64,000 nt of DNA from the NCBI GenBank assembly GCA_021234155.1, contig JAJEKV010000002.1:40413841-40477840 (forward strand). The letters are read 5' to 3'. Origin of the DNA: Isoetes taiwanensis (lineage: Eukaryota > Streptophyta > Lycopodiopsida > Isoetales > Isoetaceae). The position numbers and the translations under genes are program-made. Shown here piece by piece: positions 1 through 12,399 of the stretch. The notes below the pieces were generated by a model. That model worked only from the letters and a program-made list of their open reading frames with translations, did no database searches and was not told the DNA's origin. How positions within the stretch are numbered: position 1 is the first letter of the stretch; each line of letters begins with the position of its first letter.

Positions 1-1718
1 AGTCCTACGTCTTCTCTGTTTAACTTCTCTTTGTTTTAAAGTGTTGTTCCAATTGAAACGCAGGGAAGTCTATCTTTGTCTACTTCTTTTGTTTTAAATC
101 ACTCTTGATTTTCTTTTATCCAACTTCCATCATATTTTTCTTCTACTGCCTATCTGAAAGAATCTTTTGGAGGCTTTAATGCTCATATAGGTCGATCTAG
201 AACTTGAAAACTCTATTTTAGACACAAGCTAGACACTCTTTTTGAAAGGAGATTTATTAACTTCCCAGAATGAGGAAAACATATGTCTTCTGGCGCCTTG
301 GGGTTCAATTCTCCAATCTCTTTTTTTTTTCCCTTCTTCGTGCCTTACTGCAGCTGTTGAATCTAGCAATCTAGCAGGTCAAGAACAACGTACGTAATGG
401 ATCTTTCTCACTTCTCCAGAGTAATTTTAATATATGAGGAATCAGAGCTTTTCAAATATCCACTTTTAAATGGCAAGTATAATCATTTTAAATTTCAGCT
501 TTTCAGATTTGCAGATGGTTCTCAATTTTAGATTGTAGAACTCTTGTATTTCACCAGAGAACTAGAGGTTTTCTAGCTTTGGAGTAATTAGCAGTTAAAA
601 AAAATCAAGGAACTGCGTACCTCTTATGTGGTGTAAAGAATTATCTTATTTACATGATGGTCTAATCATGTTGGTTACAAATGTGATGCAAGGACAACCC
701 ATGTTTTGATATACCACCATATCAGAACATATTCTACTTGTCGATGATTCATCCATCCCGATCCCAATGCCCAATCTCGACCTTGTGCATTTTGACTTAT
801 ATCCTAAGATACCATATTGAACTACAAGGAATGAATAAAAAGTGGATACAATTGGATACAACTGGATACAAACTACCATCTTAGATCGTAACATAAGCGT
901 GTTCTTAATAACATTCTTGTGGACAAGATGTAGCTCTTAAGGTAATAGGTTTGAAACAGGAGAGTTGTTTCAATTTTAAAGTTTGCATATCAGTTGAGAT
1001 CATTTTCTGTTGCTCAATGCGAATTTGACATTAAGGTTTGTAGGCTGTAGTGGGTAAAAGCTGTCACTTTCCGTTATCTTGCAATATTGGCCTTAGTTGG
1101 TCTTGTTGAACAAGATATGCTCGTGTGTTATTTTGAGAAAATGCAACATGTATCCTTGACAAGAAAAAAACAAGTTGCAAAAATTCTATGAATGGATTGG
1201 TAGACTAGGACTAGCTTCAAAGGTTCAAGAAAAGTGCAAGTTGTTGGGATTCTCTAAATGGACTATTTAGACTTGCATTAGCTTCAAAAGTTCAATACTT
1301 CTTTGTATGAGCATTGAAGCTAAAGTTTGTATCACGGCAATATCGAAACACAACACAATTAGCCTTGGAGATATAAAAATGAGTATGGCATGCCACATTT
1401 CAAAATTATATAATTGGTGTCACATGCACTTGTTTAAGTTATAGAAAATATGGCGGTGCATATAGTGTTGTTTTGATTGTATGTAGTAACTTCACATTGT
1501 GCTTAAAGATCAAAAACTTTTGTTGCGCTTCTTTGCTAATTTAAGGTATAAACTTCTTATGCAAATTAGGTGTTTCAATAGTAATATTTTAATGGTTCCA
1601 TATTTTCAATGGTTACTTACTCAATCAACGAACTAACGATCTGACTGAAGTGGGTTCAGCTGAAGCTTTGGTAGTTATTGTGGCACCCTTTCAAGGCCCA
1701 AGGCATAACAACATCAAA
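1..1718. other. AT-rich region upstream of the AXDND1-like gene
   Basis: No convincing coding sequence, RNA gene or mobile element is visible here. The DNA is AT-rich with scattered stops in all frames. It presumably holds the promoter and 5' UTR of the plus-strand gene that follows, but I cannot point to a clear TATA box or transcription start. The reading frame of the first exon stays open a little upstream of its first ATG at 1719 (from about 1650), so a further upstream exon cannot be excluded. Confidence 0.5.
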
Positions 1719-4700
1719 ATGCTATTGGACAGCTTTGTTGTGCATAATCGGAGGAGGAGCCCTAGTACCCAGAACAGAAGACAGAACCACAGGTCTGAAG
1801 ATGGGGCTAACAGGGTGCAAAATCGAGGTCCAGATGCAGTGGATTCCACAAGTAAGAACTTTGACAGTGGCTATGGATATCAGAGGTCAGTTTCTTCTCT
1901 TTCATCCTTTGAATGCCGGCAAATTCCAAGCAGAGGTCCTTCCCCGATGGAGTTGTACAGTAGAACCCCCTCCAGAGGCCCTTCTAGAGGGCCCTCCCCT
2001 TCTCCTTCTCTTTACGCAGAACAAAGTGGTTTTATCAGAAAAGATGTGCCCTTGTCAGAGGAGAAAAGGGCTCCAAAGAGAAGCCTTACCCCAACCACAG
2101 AGTCAAGATGTCAATCTGGTAGTATAGCTGATATTTTGAGCGAGAAGCTGCGCTACACTGGTCCAGCTGTTAGGACTCCAAGAGTTCCTGGTGATGAGAT
2201 TTGGCGTGTGAAGGAAGATAAGGATGACACTCCTTTGAGTGAAACATTGAATAAAGAAGGTTTGACTATGAATGTGCCAAATTATCTTGTAAAACTCACT
2301 GGGGGTTCTAGGGTTGGAGTCAGAGCCATACCTCATCTTAAAGTGCCACACTCTTGTTCTAGTCGAAAAAGTAAAAGTAGAGCTGCACATAGGGTTAAGT
2401 CGACTACATTGGCTTCCATAACTGTGCCAGTAAGTGCAAAGCAATGGCTGTTGCAAGCAATTGGGCTTAAAGATTTAGAAATAAGAGAAATGTTTGACCA
2501 GGTATTATTCTGTGTTCAAAAGACTTAGTATTACAATAGCATACATCTCAACCTCAAATCTTCTTCTAACCTCTCCAGATGGAGTCAAATCCTCAACTTG
2601 CAGCTGAATATGTACGCGAGGTCAGAGCTGAATGGGAGGCAATGGAATTTAGGGAGAGCAAGGTTCCACATGAAGCAAATTTTCTTGTTAAAGATCGGGC
2701 ATTGCTAGAGAAAATAAGGGAACTGATAGTGAAATTCATTGAGAGCACTTCAATCCTTGAAGAGAATGACATGCCTCCAGAGAACAGGATTTCTAAAGGC
2801 ATTGATCGTGACCCCTCACAGAAAGACTCATTTGTGGCAAATGATGACAGCAGCCATCATATAGAGGTAGGCAAAGGAAAGGAGTCATACAAGGATGGAC
2901 AATATAACAAATCTGACCTGCGGCCACCTCCGTCAGCAGCATCAAAGTCCTTAGAATTTGGAACAGAAAATTTCTCTAGGAAGATGGTTTGTGGAACTTG
3001 TGGCCAAGTAAAGGAGAACATATCTCAAAGTATTGAAGACCAAGGTGATTCACCTCAAGAAAATGCAAGTTTCAAGTCACCACTTCGTTCATTCATCCCA
3101 GTTGAGGACTACGTAATCAACAAATATGTTGTACAGGTGCTATAAATTCATAGTCTTATTTATTTCTGATGTACAATCAAACATCGCCAAAACATAGACT
3201 GTTTGATAAATTCCATGTATACATTACGAGATATAATATTACAACATTCATCTGAAGTACAGCCCATATAACATGAATTATAGCATTGATACATAAGTTA
3301 AGAGGCCAGAGTATTAATCATAGTTACGCTTGATGAGGAACATACTTGTTTGTGCAGCCAGGACTGTTGGGGAAATCTGAGTGTAAATCCACATACAGCC
3401 CATTTGATAAGCGATGGTATACCGTACTCTTTCCAGCACTGCAGGTGTGCTTCAAAACGATTTTATTAAGAGATCTTAGTGGCAATGATAGTTATAACCA
3501 TGGGCTAGAATGCATAATGTGAGCTTTCATCAAAACTAGAGGACAAATTGGCATTCTTTGTGTGCAGTCTCTTGCCATGGGATGCATCAGAAAAGTACCT
3601 TTTACCTTAATGTTTAACCAATGTAAAATTTATATCTCTCATTTACCTCCAGCAATTGCATGGTTTCTCGTTGCTTTCACATCTCATGCTTGATCTCTCT
3701 TATTTTATTTAGTTACAAAAGGAACAGGTAAAGAAAAGCACATGTTAAATCACTCATTCTTTTTTCTATTCAGCCAGGAAAACGCGAAGATGTGCAACTA
3801 TTAGGACACTGGCTACAATATGCCATTCGGCGAAATAGCTGTGAGAACCCAGATGGAAGGTTCACAGATATTGAGTCGGCTTTTATTCTACATTCTATTG
3901 CCTTTCTGGAAATCGTTAGACAGGTCCATCACTCGTTCATTTCGATAACTACTTAAACAAGCCCTGTTGGTAAGTTGTCTGATTTGTTTCACGTTATTAT
4001 CTGCTTTGATTCAGGTTGATATACACTGTGAAGAAAGAGGCAGCTTACTTTTGCATCTCTGGCGGCAGCTTCTTCGTATTTTCAACCAGGTGTCCTGGTT
4101 AGCTACCAAGCTTATTATGAATGTTGTCATACCTCTAGTTCGATATCTTATCTTATACATGATTTGTTGTTATAGTTGAAACCTTAAATGTTAACAAAAA
4201 ACGAATGACCATCTATTTGAAGGTTTTCTCTGCCCAGAAATCCTTCAAATGAAAACTCACCTTCATGCTTTTGCAGATGTATAATGAAATGTTTTAAACT
4301 AGATGCCACACTCTTCAAGTAATATTCATTCATCTGATTCATGACACCAGTATCACTTGTTTGGTTCCTGGTGCTTGTATTCATGTCTTTTGCTTCAAAA
4401 TTTAGGTGATGGTGCGGGCAGAGCCAAAATTAAATGCTTCAGAGGAAGAGTTGCGACAACTAAGAGACAGTATTAAAGTAGAAAAAGAAGCTGCTTTAAA
4501 ACTAACATCAGATTTTCAATATATGCAATCTCAATATGTGGCACTTGAACAACAATTTAAGACCAAGGAAGTGGAAGTTGGTAAAATGCAACGTTGCCGC
4601 CTTTGTCGTGCTGACAATCTGACTCCAAGATCAAAGGAAGCCTATATCAAGAGATTTCGAGATCGTACAGCCCCTAGGTTCAGTCCATCAGAACTTGCAA

Positions 4701-7700
4701 AGGTGGAATCTTCTGAGGCACTGTCAGAGGAGGAGCTCAAGAAGAAAGCAGAGGAACTTACAAAACAAATAGAGGGGATTAGTGAAAAGGGTGCGGATGG
4801 CATCACGGATGCTGAGGTTGATGCAGAAATGCTAGGCGAGTTGTTGAAACATGATAAGAAAGAAGAACTGGCTGAGGCCTTACTTTTGGATCAAGAAATT
4901 GAAGCTCCACCTGGCTGCCACCATGCACATACGCAAACAGATGATAGTATGGGCCTGAGAAGGTGTCATAGTGCTCCAGCACATATTTTTCCACCAACAA
5001 AAATTGCCGAAAGTGGTAAAGATGAAACCAAACCTGAGATTGTAACAACAGAAGAAGGGAAAGAGCCACAGGTAAAAATGGCTGTACTAACTAGCGATGA
5101 CCTAGCATTAATTCAAGCAATGAAAGGAGGAACTGCAGATACTGCTGCTAAGACTACTGAAGGTGGAGAAGGAGGCGATGAACGATTGAAGAACTTTGAA
5201 ACACTTGCAGTAGATACGATTGAGCTTCTTGACAAGATCCCAATAGTTGAGGGTGCATTGGCAACAGGCATTTCTGGTTTGATGCAAAGATATTCAGAAT
5301 TGACGGGATATATTCTAGCTGAAAAGGCAAGGGAGAAGTATGCACAAGCTGCAGAAATCAAACCGGGTGAACCTCAGGATATTGACAAATCTAAAAGACC
5401 GTCCCGAAGACAAACATCAAAAGGAAGCAAGTATGACTTCTGGCTTTAAAGAACCTGTGCTTTTGAGGAATATTATATCTGCTACCTAAAACCCCTATAT
5501 CTGAATTATTTCTTTCTGTCCCGTTCCAGGAGTGTTACCATGAAAAGCTATGTGCCCCTTGGTTTTGCAAAAATAATGAAGATTTACAATCCACCTAAAA
5601 ATGTTAAGTTCTTCAATATTCGGCAGGTATGTTGTGTTCCCTTATCCCTAAGCTTTATTATTGATAAAGTTCTCCAGAATCCTCATCTTGAGATTATTAT
5701 TAAGCTTATATTAATGTTTTAGAACTAGAATCAATTGACTGACTATACTATACATGACATAAAATTGTATGACACAAAATCAGTAATGAAAGCATGGGAG
5801 GATCTTAAGATCAAGCTTCATTTGCTGGTACATTCAAGTCTTAGTAAGAAAACTTGGAAGATCGTGGAGAGGAAGCTAGGGGAAGAGTGTGTATGGTTAT
5901 TGGCCAACCATCTCAGCACTGCTGGATTGTTAAGAAGGAAAGATGCATGAATGAACTGTCTACTAAAAACACACTGGGTCTATGAGACCGTATCATCCAG
6001 TACCTAATATCAACTTCTCATGTTCTTTGCAGCTCGGCAAACTGATAGGATCTGTCTACCTTTCAAAAATCGTAGCAGATCAAGTGGATGACTCATGCAA
6101 CAATGATAGACAAACATGTTGTGAATTTGTTTATGACTTCATGCTAAATCAGTACGGGTTGAAAGGACTGAGTGAATCTGCCATATTTGGCGTTTTCAAG
6201 ACAATAAAGACTCTCATCACAAATAGAGAGATAGAGAAACATCACAAGGTAAGTAAAAACCAACAAACTTGACATTTGAAGTTCCTGGGATCTACAGAAA
6301 TGAACAAACATGCATATGGCTTTATGCTTTAAATACACTTCTGAAGATGATATTAGATGCTTAATGGTCCTATATTGCATATTAAATCTTTGAAATTAAT
6401 TATTTTAAACATTTCTAGGAGTTTTAACTTTAAACACTTTTTGCAGATAAGACTCTTCAGTAGGTTTTGTGGAATGGAAGAGCACAACAGTCTGACAGAA
6501 CCAGACTTGTATCTGTACTTGAAGCTTGTTCAAAAGGCTTCGATTAAAGTTGGAGTTCTTCTCCCTTCTGATCAGGATGATGGAATCTGGTTCTTAAACG
6601 CTCCACAGTATCTGGCAATTACAGATGAGCCTAACCTTATTGCGTACTTTGGAAGTCAAGCAGCTGCAACAACATTCATTGAAAAGTATATTGCAAAGAA
6701 TGCAGTAACTGAGAAAGCGTCTCCTGAGGTAATGATAATATTTTGTTTTATTTTATTCATTTTTCATGATTGTAGTGAAATGTATTTCCTGCATTTGCAT
6801 TGATTAACCTAATATCTTACAGCTTGTCACTGTTAATCCCTTTTCATCATGGAGCATGCTTTCAGATAAGGAAGCTTGTCAAGGAAAGTGAAGTACGGAA
6901 GGTTGAATGGGATCTAATGTTAGAAACCATCCTCAATCTCTACCCCACCAAACTGGTAAAGTGTTTTTTTTTTTGTGGGCAAGATATTTTTATTTTATTA
7001 TTAATAATATAAATATGGTACAAAACGAACTGGATCAAATAGGCAGAATTCCAGCATTTAAGCTCAAGCTTTAAAGTCCAAAGATGATGTCATTTCCTCA
7101 AGCTAGCACCAAAGAGAGATCTAAATACTTCACTTAGAATCAAGACACACCAAACGACCATCCCCGATAAATGCAAACACACAGCAGGGCCAGAGGCCAT
7201 AAGCTTCATGCCGCGTGTTAACTCGACCTGGAATCCACCTAATTTGAGGTACTACAGGGTTTGAACACTCCATCTTCTCTCAAAGTGGGCGGCAGTCAGA
7301 CAGGTCTGCCATAGGATGGTCAACTTACTCCTCTAGCCGCCACTATGCTTACATGGAGCTTGATTCTGCTGAGCTCTTCCAGCAATGAGATATCCCGCCC
7401 CAAGAAATCTGCTAAAATCCCCTACTTCATAGCTGAGCCTTTTATGATATCAGATTTGGATTCTAAGCTCCCCCAGCCAGGATGAGGGGAGCAAAACCAC
7501 AGAGAGTAAACCAACCAGCTATATAGAAAGCACATCTTAAGCATCTGAGGATACCATAGAGAAAGGCCCTGGGCATCAGCCTTGCATCGAACTAGCTACC
7601 ATAGATCTGAAGCACCTTCTGGAATATGTCCCTGTAAGCATCAGAACTCCACTACATTAGCCATCTGCAAGTGCCATACTAGCTCCTCAAACCATGTGCC

Positions 7701-9061
7701 TCATACTCAAAATCCGTCAGATACATGTCTGTCTGTTCACGGCCTAATTAGAAGTATAAAATACATAGAGCAAGCAATATAGAAGCTTGTGAAAGATCCA
7801 CCAGAAAAATAAACAGGTTAGCTCGTCCAGCCCCCATTCACAATCCTGGCCACAGATTAGAAGCAAGGTCCAGCCATTAACTAACTCCCATTCGTTAACC
7901 TGGCTGTTGTTCCGTTGCAGACCAAGAACACAGAAGGGCAGATAAACTTTCAAGCTGATTCTAGCCCACAATGAGTGCAGGCCTTCATCACCGCAGTGAG
8001 TGCGGCAACAACAAACTCAAATGCTATCAAACTCTTTCATCACTAGTCTACCTTCAAAATACACAAACTAAAGGAAGATGCTCTAAGTCTTTCAAACATA
8101 CCAGCCAGACCTCCGAATCTCAAGGAGAGGCGAAGCACTGTGATCTGCCATTCTCAATGAAAACAAAAACACCAAAACCTGATAAGCTTCAGCGACCCCA
8201 TCTGATTCCGACTTGAAGATGGCAGTGGGCCAGATGCTTGCACCCTTCTGGCAACAGTCTAGGGTCCTCGTCTGCAAGAAATGTACATCATAGATTGAAA
8301 TGCACTTCCACGTTCTAACGTATATCCATTTTCTATACAGGCAAGCCTTTATGAAAAGAGGAAAATGAGCATGCAAGTTAGGGCACCAGTACCAAAAGAG
8401 AAGGTAAGTCTCTCTCGCCCCTTGCAATGTTTTTTGGAGCTCAATGAATAAGTTTCTAGTTTGTTCCCAGGCCCAAGAATTGGAAAATCTGTTTATTGCT
8501 GGAGATGCAAATCAAGATGGAGTGTTGACATTCTCTGAGTTCCGAGAGATTATCAGCAGTGCGGACCCCTCAATTTCTAGTCAAAATGCTCTAAGGATGT
8601 TTAGAGAGACAATAACCTTGATGACAGATGGAGGAGATAGTATTAGTCCCCAAGCATTTGCCATAATTGCATACAATCACGGAATTGCTGCACCCCCAAG
8701 TGTTGTATTTGATCTACTTAAAAAGACATGGAATCAGGTATGCAACTGTAAATCCTTGCCACTCAATAGGATATCTCAGGTGACTAATTTGAGGATATCT
8801 CAGGTGCAAGGAGATATCAACATGGATAAAATAGCAGAGAACAAAGAGGAATTTGAGTTCACTAAGGATGCGTTGGTTGAAATGATGCAACAAAGAATCG
8901 ACGTAAATGTGGCAGTGCAAACATTTAGGCAGTTCGTGTTAAATTATTGTGGAAAAGACGCTGGAGAGGCAAATGAACAAGCTGAACAAGGAGACCAGGG
9001 AGAACAGGATGAGACAGATGCTGCTGAAGGGGATGATGCATTGGAAACCATAGCTGAGTAA
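1719..9061 (+). CDS. AXDND1-like axonemal dynein light-chain-domain protein with C-terminal EF hand
   Basis: Predicted flagellar (sperm axoneme) protein. Fourteen exons were assembled by splice sites and frame: 1719-2501, 2579-3136, 3358-3444, 3774-3923, 4015-4089, 4406-5430, 5530-5626, 5729-5827, 6033-6248, 6447-6728, 6866-6955, 8341-8403, 8471-8737, 8804-9061. They sum to 4050 nt, a 1349-residue protein. Residues 1-150 are Ser/Pro/Arg-rich and disordered, with repeated SRGPS motifs. Around residues 515-600, FLEIVRQVDIHCEERGSLLL followed by a long coiled coil resembles the p28/DNALI1 light-chain domain, as in animal AXDND1. Two CxxC pairs occur (CGTC near 398, CRLC near 615). An Ala/Glu-rich middle follows. 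A canonical EF-hand loop DANQDGVLTFSE lies at about 1187-1198, and the tail is acidic. Inference: a calcium-responsive axonemal component. The start at 1719 is the first ATG in frame. The exon 8 donor is uncertain: a GTATGG site about 65 nt downstream is also in phase. A duplicated GATATCTCAG before exon 14 gives an alternative acceptor at 8780. Confidence 0.72.
6956..8340. other. Long intron 11 of the AXDND1-like gene, probably enlarged by a retroelement
   Basis: At 1.39 kb this intron is several times longer than its neighbours (roughly 70-320 bp). Right after the donor there is a T run (6963-6975), then TGGGCAAGATATTTTTAT and AT-rich sequence. Read on the minus strand this looks like a retroelement 3' end followed by a short poly(A). 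No intact coding sequence remains in the insert. Element family and target-site duplication were not identified. Confidence 0.4.
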
Positions 9062-9342
9062 GCCGGCCCTTGGGCTGCAATTGTAAAATATAAGTTTTGA
9101 TTCAATCATGGCATGAGTTTTGCCTCTAAATTTTTTAGTACATTCTGTATAGAGAATATTGGCAATTGGGCCATATGTAGAGAATATTACAAGATTCAAC
9201 CATTGTCCTCATGATATTGTCAATCAAAGATAATACCAAATAAGCATTGGTAGAAGATGAATGCGAAGTTTGAAAGTTCAAATGGATCTAAATATATAAA
9301 AGCTTTTAACGATGGATGTACAGAAGAGGAGGAATTATACTC

Positions 9343-9400
9343 AAAATAGCTTGTGGCGGGGTAGAAGCATGAAAATAGCTTGTGGCGGGGTAGAAGCATG
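9343..9400. repeat. 29-bp tandem repeat, two copies
   Basis: The unit beginning AAAATAGCTTGTGGCGGGG occurs at 9343 and again at 9372, essentially identical. It lies downstream of the AXDND1-like gene. Confidence 0.9.
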
Positions 9401-9633
9401 AAAGGGTGTGTCAAATTCCTTCTCAATTTGTAAAAGCAAAGCGCATGTTTAGGATGCATTAATATGAATGGATTATAAGTTTTGAATTGCCACATCACCA
9501 AGAGTGAGTTATGCATTTTGAATTGGAGGTAAACTCGAATCAAGGGGAGAAATTCTAATTATTAAAAAATGCTAATTTGGTAAAATCACGATTTTATTTG
9601 CCTCATGAAATTCTGTGCAGCTTTGCCTCACAA

Positions 9634-9694
9634 AAATTTGTGCAGCTCTCTTCCTACTCTTTAGTTTGTGCAGCTCTCTTCCTACTCTTTAGTA
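9634..9694. repeat. 28-bp tandem repeat, two copies
   Basis: TTTGTGCAGCTCTCTTCC and the following CTACTCTTTAG repeat in tandem. A partial related copy with GTGCAGCTTTGCCTCAC sits just upstream. Confidence 0.85.
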
Positions 9695-10686
9695 GAGTTG
9701 TAGCGTAATGTAAGTTTTGAAGGTATTGATGAATTTTAGATTTTGCTTCTTTTTGGAACCTGATTTTTTTTTTCTCTTTTGTTTTCAGGGTAAGATTGCA
9801 AGAATAATAGCAATATCAGGGGCAGATGAGAATGCAAGTACCAAGCTTCAAAAAGGTGCATCTGATTCCACTTGCAAAATTGATTACACAACAAAAAAGA
9901 TCATGAAGATTGTTGTTAAAGTTGCACAATGCATCCAATCTGAGTATAAAACACCTAGTAAAATTGTTGAAGTATCTAGAGCTTCAATCCTTCTTTGAAC
10001 TAGTACTTGGAAATCCAAAAGAGGCCATTGTCGGGGGTATGCTCCCCACAAATTTATGAGAAGGGCTTCAAGAAGTGAAAAGCTGTAATAGCAAAGGCAG
10101 ATTAGTAATTAAGTATGCTTCACTCTCTATGGTTGTAGGAAAGGATGATGGCCTCAAACAAAAGGGGTTGACATAAAAAATATTAGGCTTGCAATCAAGA
10201 AATATTAGGTCTCACTGTCAAAGGAAGGCAAAGGATTATGGCAGGTAGGCAATTGTGGGATCTTGAGAAAAGGAAACCAAGAAGAAACAGAATAGATGAG
10301 GAAATGAAGGAAAAGTTCAGGATTTTTGATTGAGGCAGAGAAAGTTTCACTTAATGTGAGGGACCTAAGAAAGAAAATAACTGAAGCACTTCGATCCTTT
10401 GACATTCGTCAGGTATATGAAGTTTGAGAACTCTTTTAATTTCTTGCTTGGTATGAAAATTTATTTGTAAGGCAAAGAAGATTTACATGATTTCCTTTAT
10501 GCACTTTGTTTCATGCTCTTGTTTTGTAAGTTTATTCCTTTTCCTAACTTTGCATGGCCTTTTTCAGGTTGGTACATACACTGCATAACCATTCATTTCT
10601 ACTAACCAACTATTCACCATCATATATATTTGCTAGCAGTGCAGTGTAATGCATTTCTATGTATCATAGCACTCATTAGTAGAGAG

Positions 10687-10793
<107 letters not shown>

Positions 10794-10822
10794 GAAGGTA
10801 GATGACATCATAAAGGTACATG

Positions 10823-11060
10823 CATGAACATGAATTTTCACATGCACATGAAGGAAAATAGTGTAAATTGGTGATTATCCTTTATGACATCTAATACAAT
10901 CATGAACATGAATTTCCACGTGCACAGAAAGGAACAAAATGTAATTTGGTGATCATCATTTATAACATCTGGTACAGTTATGAACATGACGTACACGTGA
11001 AGGAACATAATTTAGTTTGGTGATCATCCTTTATGACATTTGGTACATTTTTACGCGAGT
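10823..11060. repeat. Degenerate ~79-bp tandem repeat, three copies
   Basis: Copies begin near 10823, 10902 and 10980 with CATGAACATGAATTT or a variant. Each continues through a CAC(G/A)TG-like site and TTGGTGATCATCCTTTATGA. Divergence between copies suggests an old minisatellite. Confidence 0.8.
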
Positions 11061-12399
11061 GTACATATACATAATCTATACTTGCTTTTTCTTCAAGTTG
11101 AACTTTACAGGACATTCAAAGATAAAAGTCCATGTATGAAGGTTAGTCTTTGAACATTTGAGTACTTGAAGCCAACTTTTGTGAGAAGGCTGAAGGAGAG
11201 GAATACATGCTTGTGTGTGAAACATGAACAAAAGGATCTGTTTAGAAAAGGGATCTATTTAGAAAAGCTTTCCAGAATGAGATCAAAGTTGCACGAGAAT
11301 TGTACTTGCAATTATTGGGTCTTCCTTGCTGATAACCATGGAGTTATTTGCCAAGCAAAGAATGGTACACATAGTTGTATAAGTTCATTATGGAGAGCCA
11401 CTATTTGTAAGAAATATATTGGTATAGAATGGCTTGTGTTGGACTGTCTGAAGGGTACCTGCAGCAGATATGGGACAAAATAGATTGCAATGTGTCCTCA
11501 AGAAATTGCAAATGGTAGCGAATTAGAACAGGTTGAATTGAAAGCATATTAGTTTGTAAATGAGAAGTAAAAAAAAGGACATCTAAGAGATTGAAACCGG
11601 TAAGAAAATCAGTAATACCTGCTATTATGGTGAAGACCATGTTTGATCATTTGGCTAAGTTTGCTATACATAACTTCACCTCACACTGACAGGCTTGACA
11701 GACTGAACAATTCGGTACTGTTGCCAAATTCTCCTGCCAATCTGAATTGGGGTTAGAAACTGCATTGCATGGCTAAATGTATGCAAAATAAGAACCTTCT
11801 GAAAAAATACGAATCTGCCATGGCAGAGAATTCTGAAAAAAAAAAAAGGAGAAAATTTTGCTTCATAAGGTAGGAGAAGTAAAGGAAACGGCATTGGATA
11901 CACAACGAGATTTTCAAAGCTGGAAAGCAGAGCAAGCTAATGATGAGGTGAGAGTAGAATGCAAACGATGAAGCAGAAAGAATTATAGAATAGGTTGAAT
12001 CCAGAGTTTTGATGCTTCTTCTCGAGAGAGCTGAAGAGGATCAAGCATATGCATATAGCTAATTGAACATAAAACTTATGGTTCTCCACTAACTGGGTGT
12101 TGCTACTTGTAGTAGTGTAGGAAAGAAGCAATAAGAAAGGGCAAGAGCAATTATTATCCGCATCGTTGAGCATCGTGAGCATGTCATGCAGAATTGTAGC
12201 ATTATAAAAAAGGGAAAAACTGTGTTGAATGATGATTTGACCCATATCAATAATATGAGCTCTATATTCTTCTTAAAAGGGTAAAAGAGCTCATGGCAGA
12301 AGGTAAACATGCTTATGCACAAGCTGGTCGTGTTTGGGTCAAGGACAAAACAACAAGGGAAGCAATCCCATTCTAGGGAATCGCCTTGAGGTTTGGATT

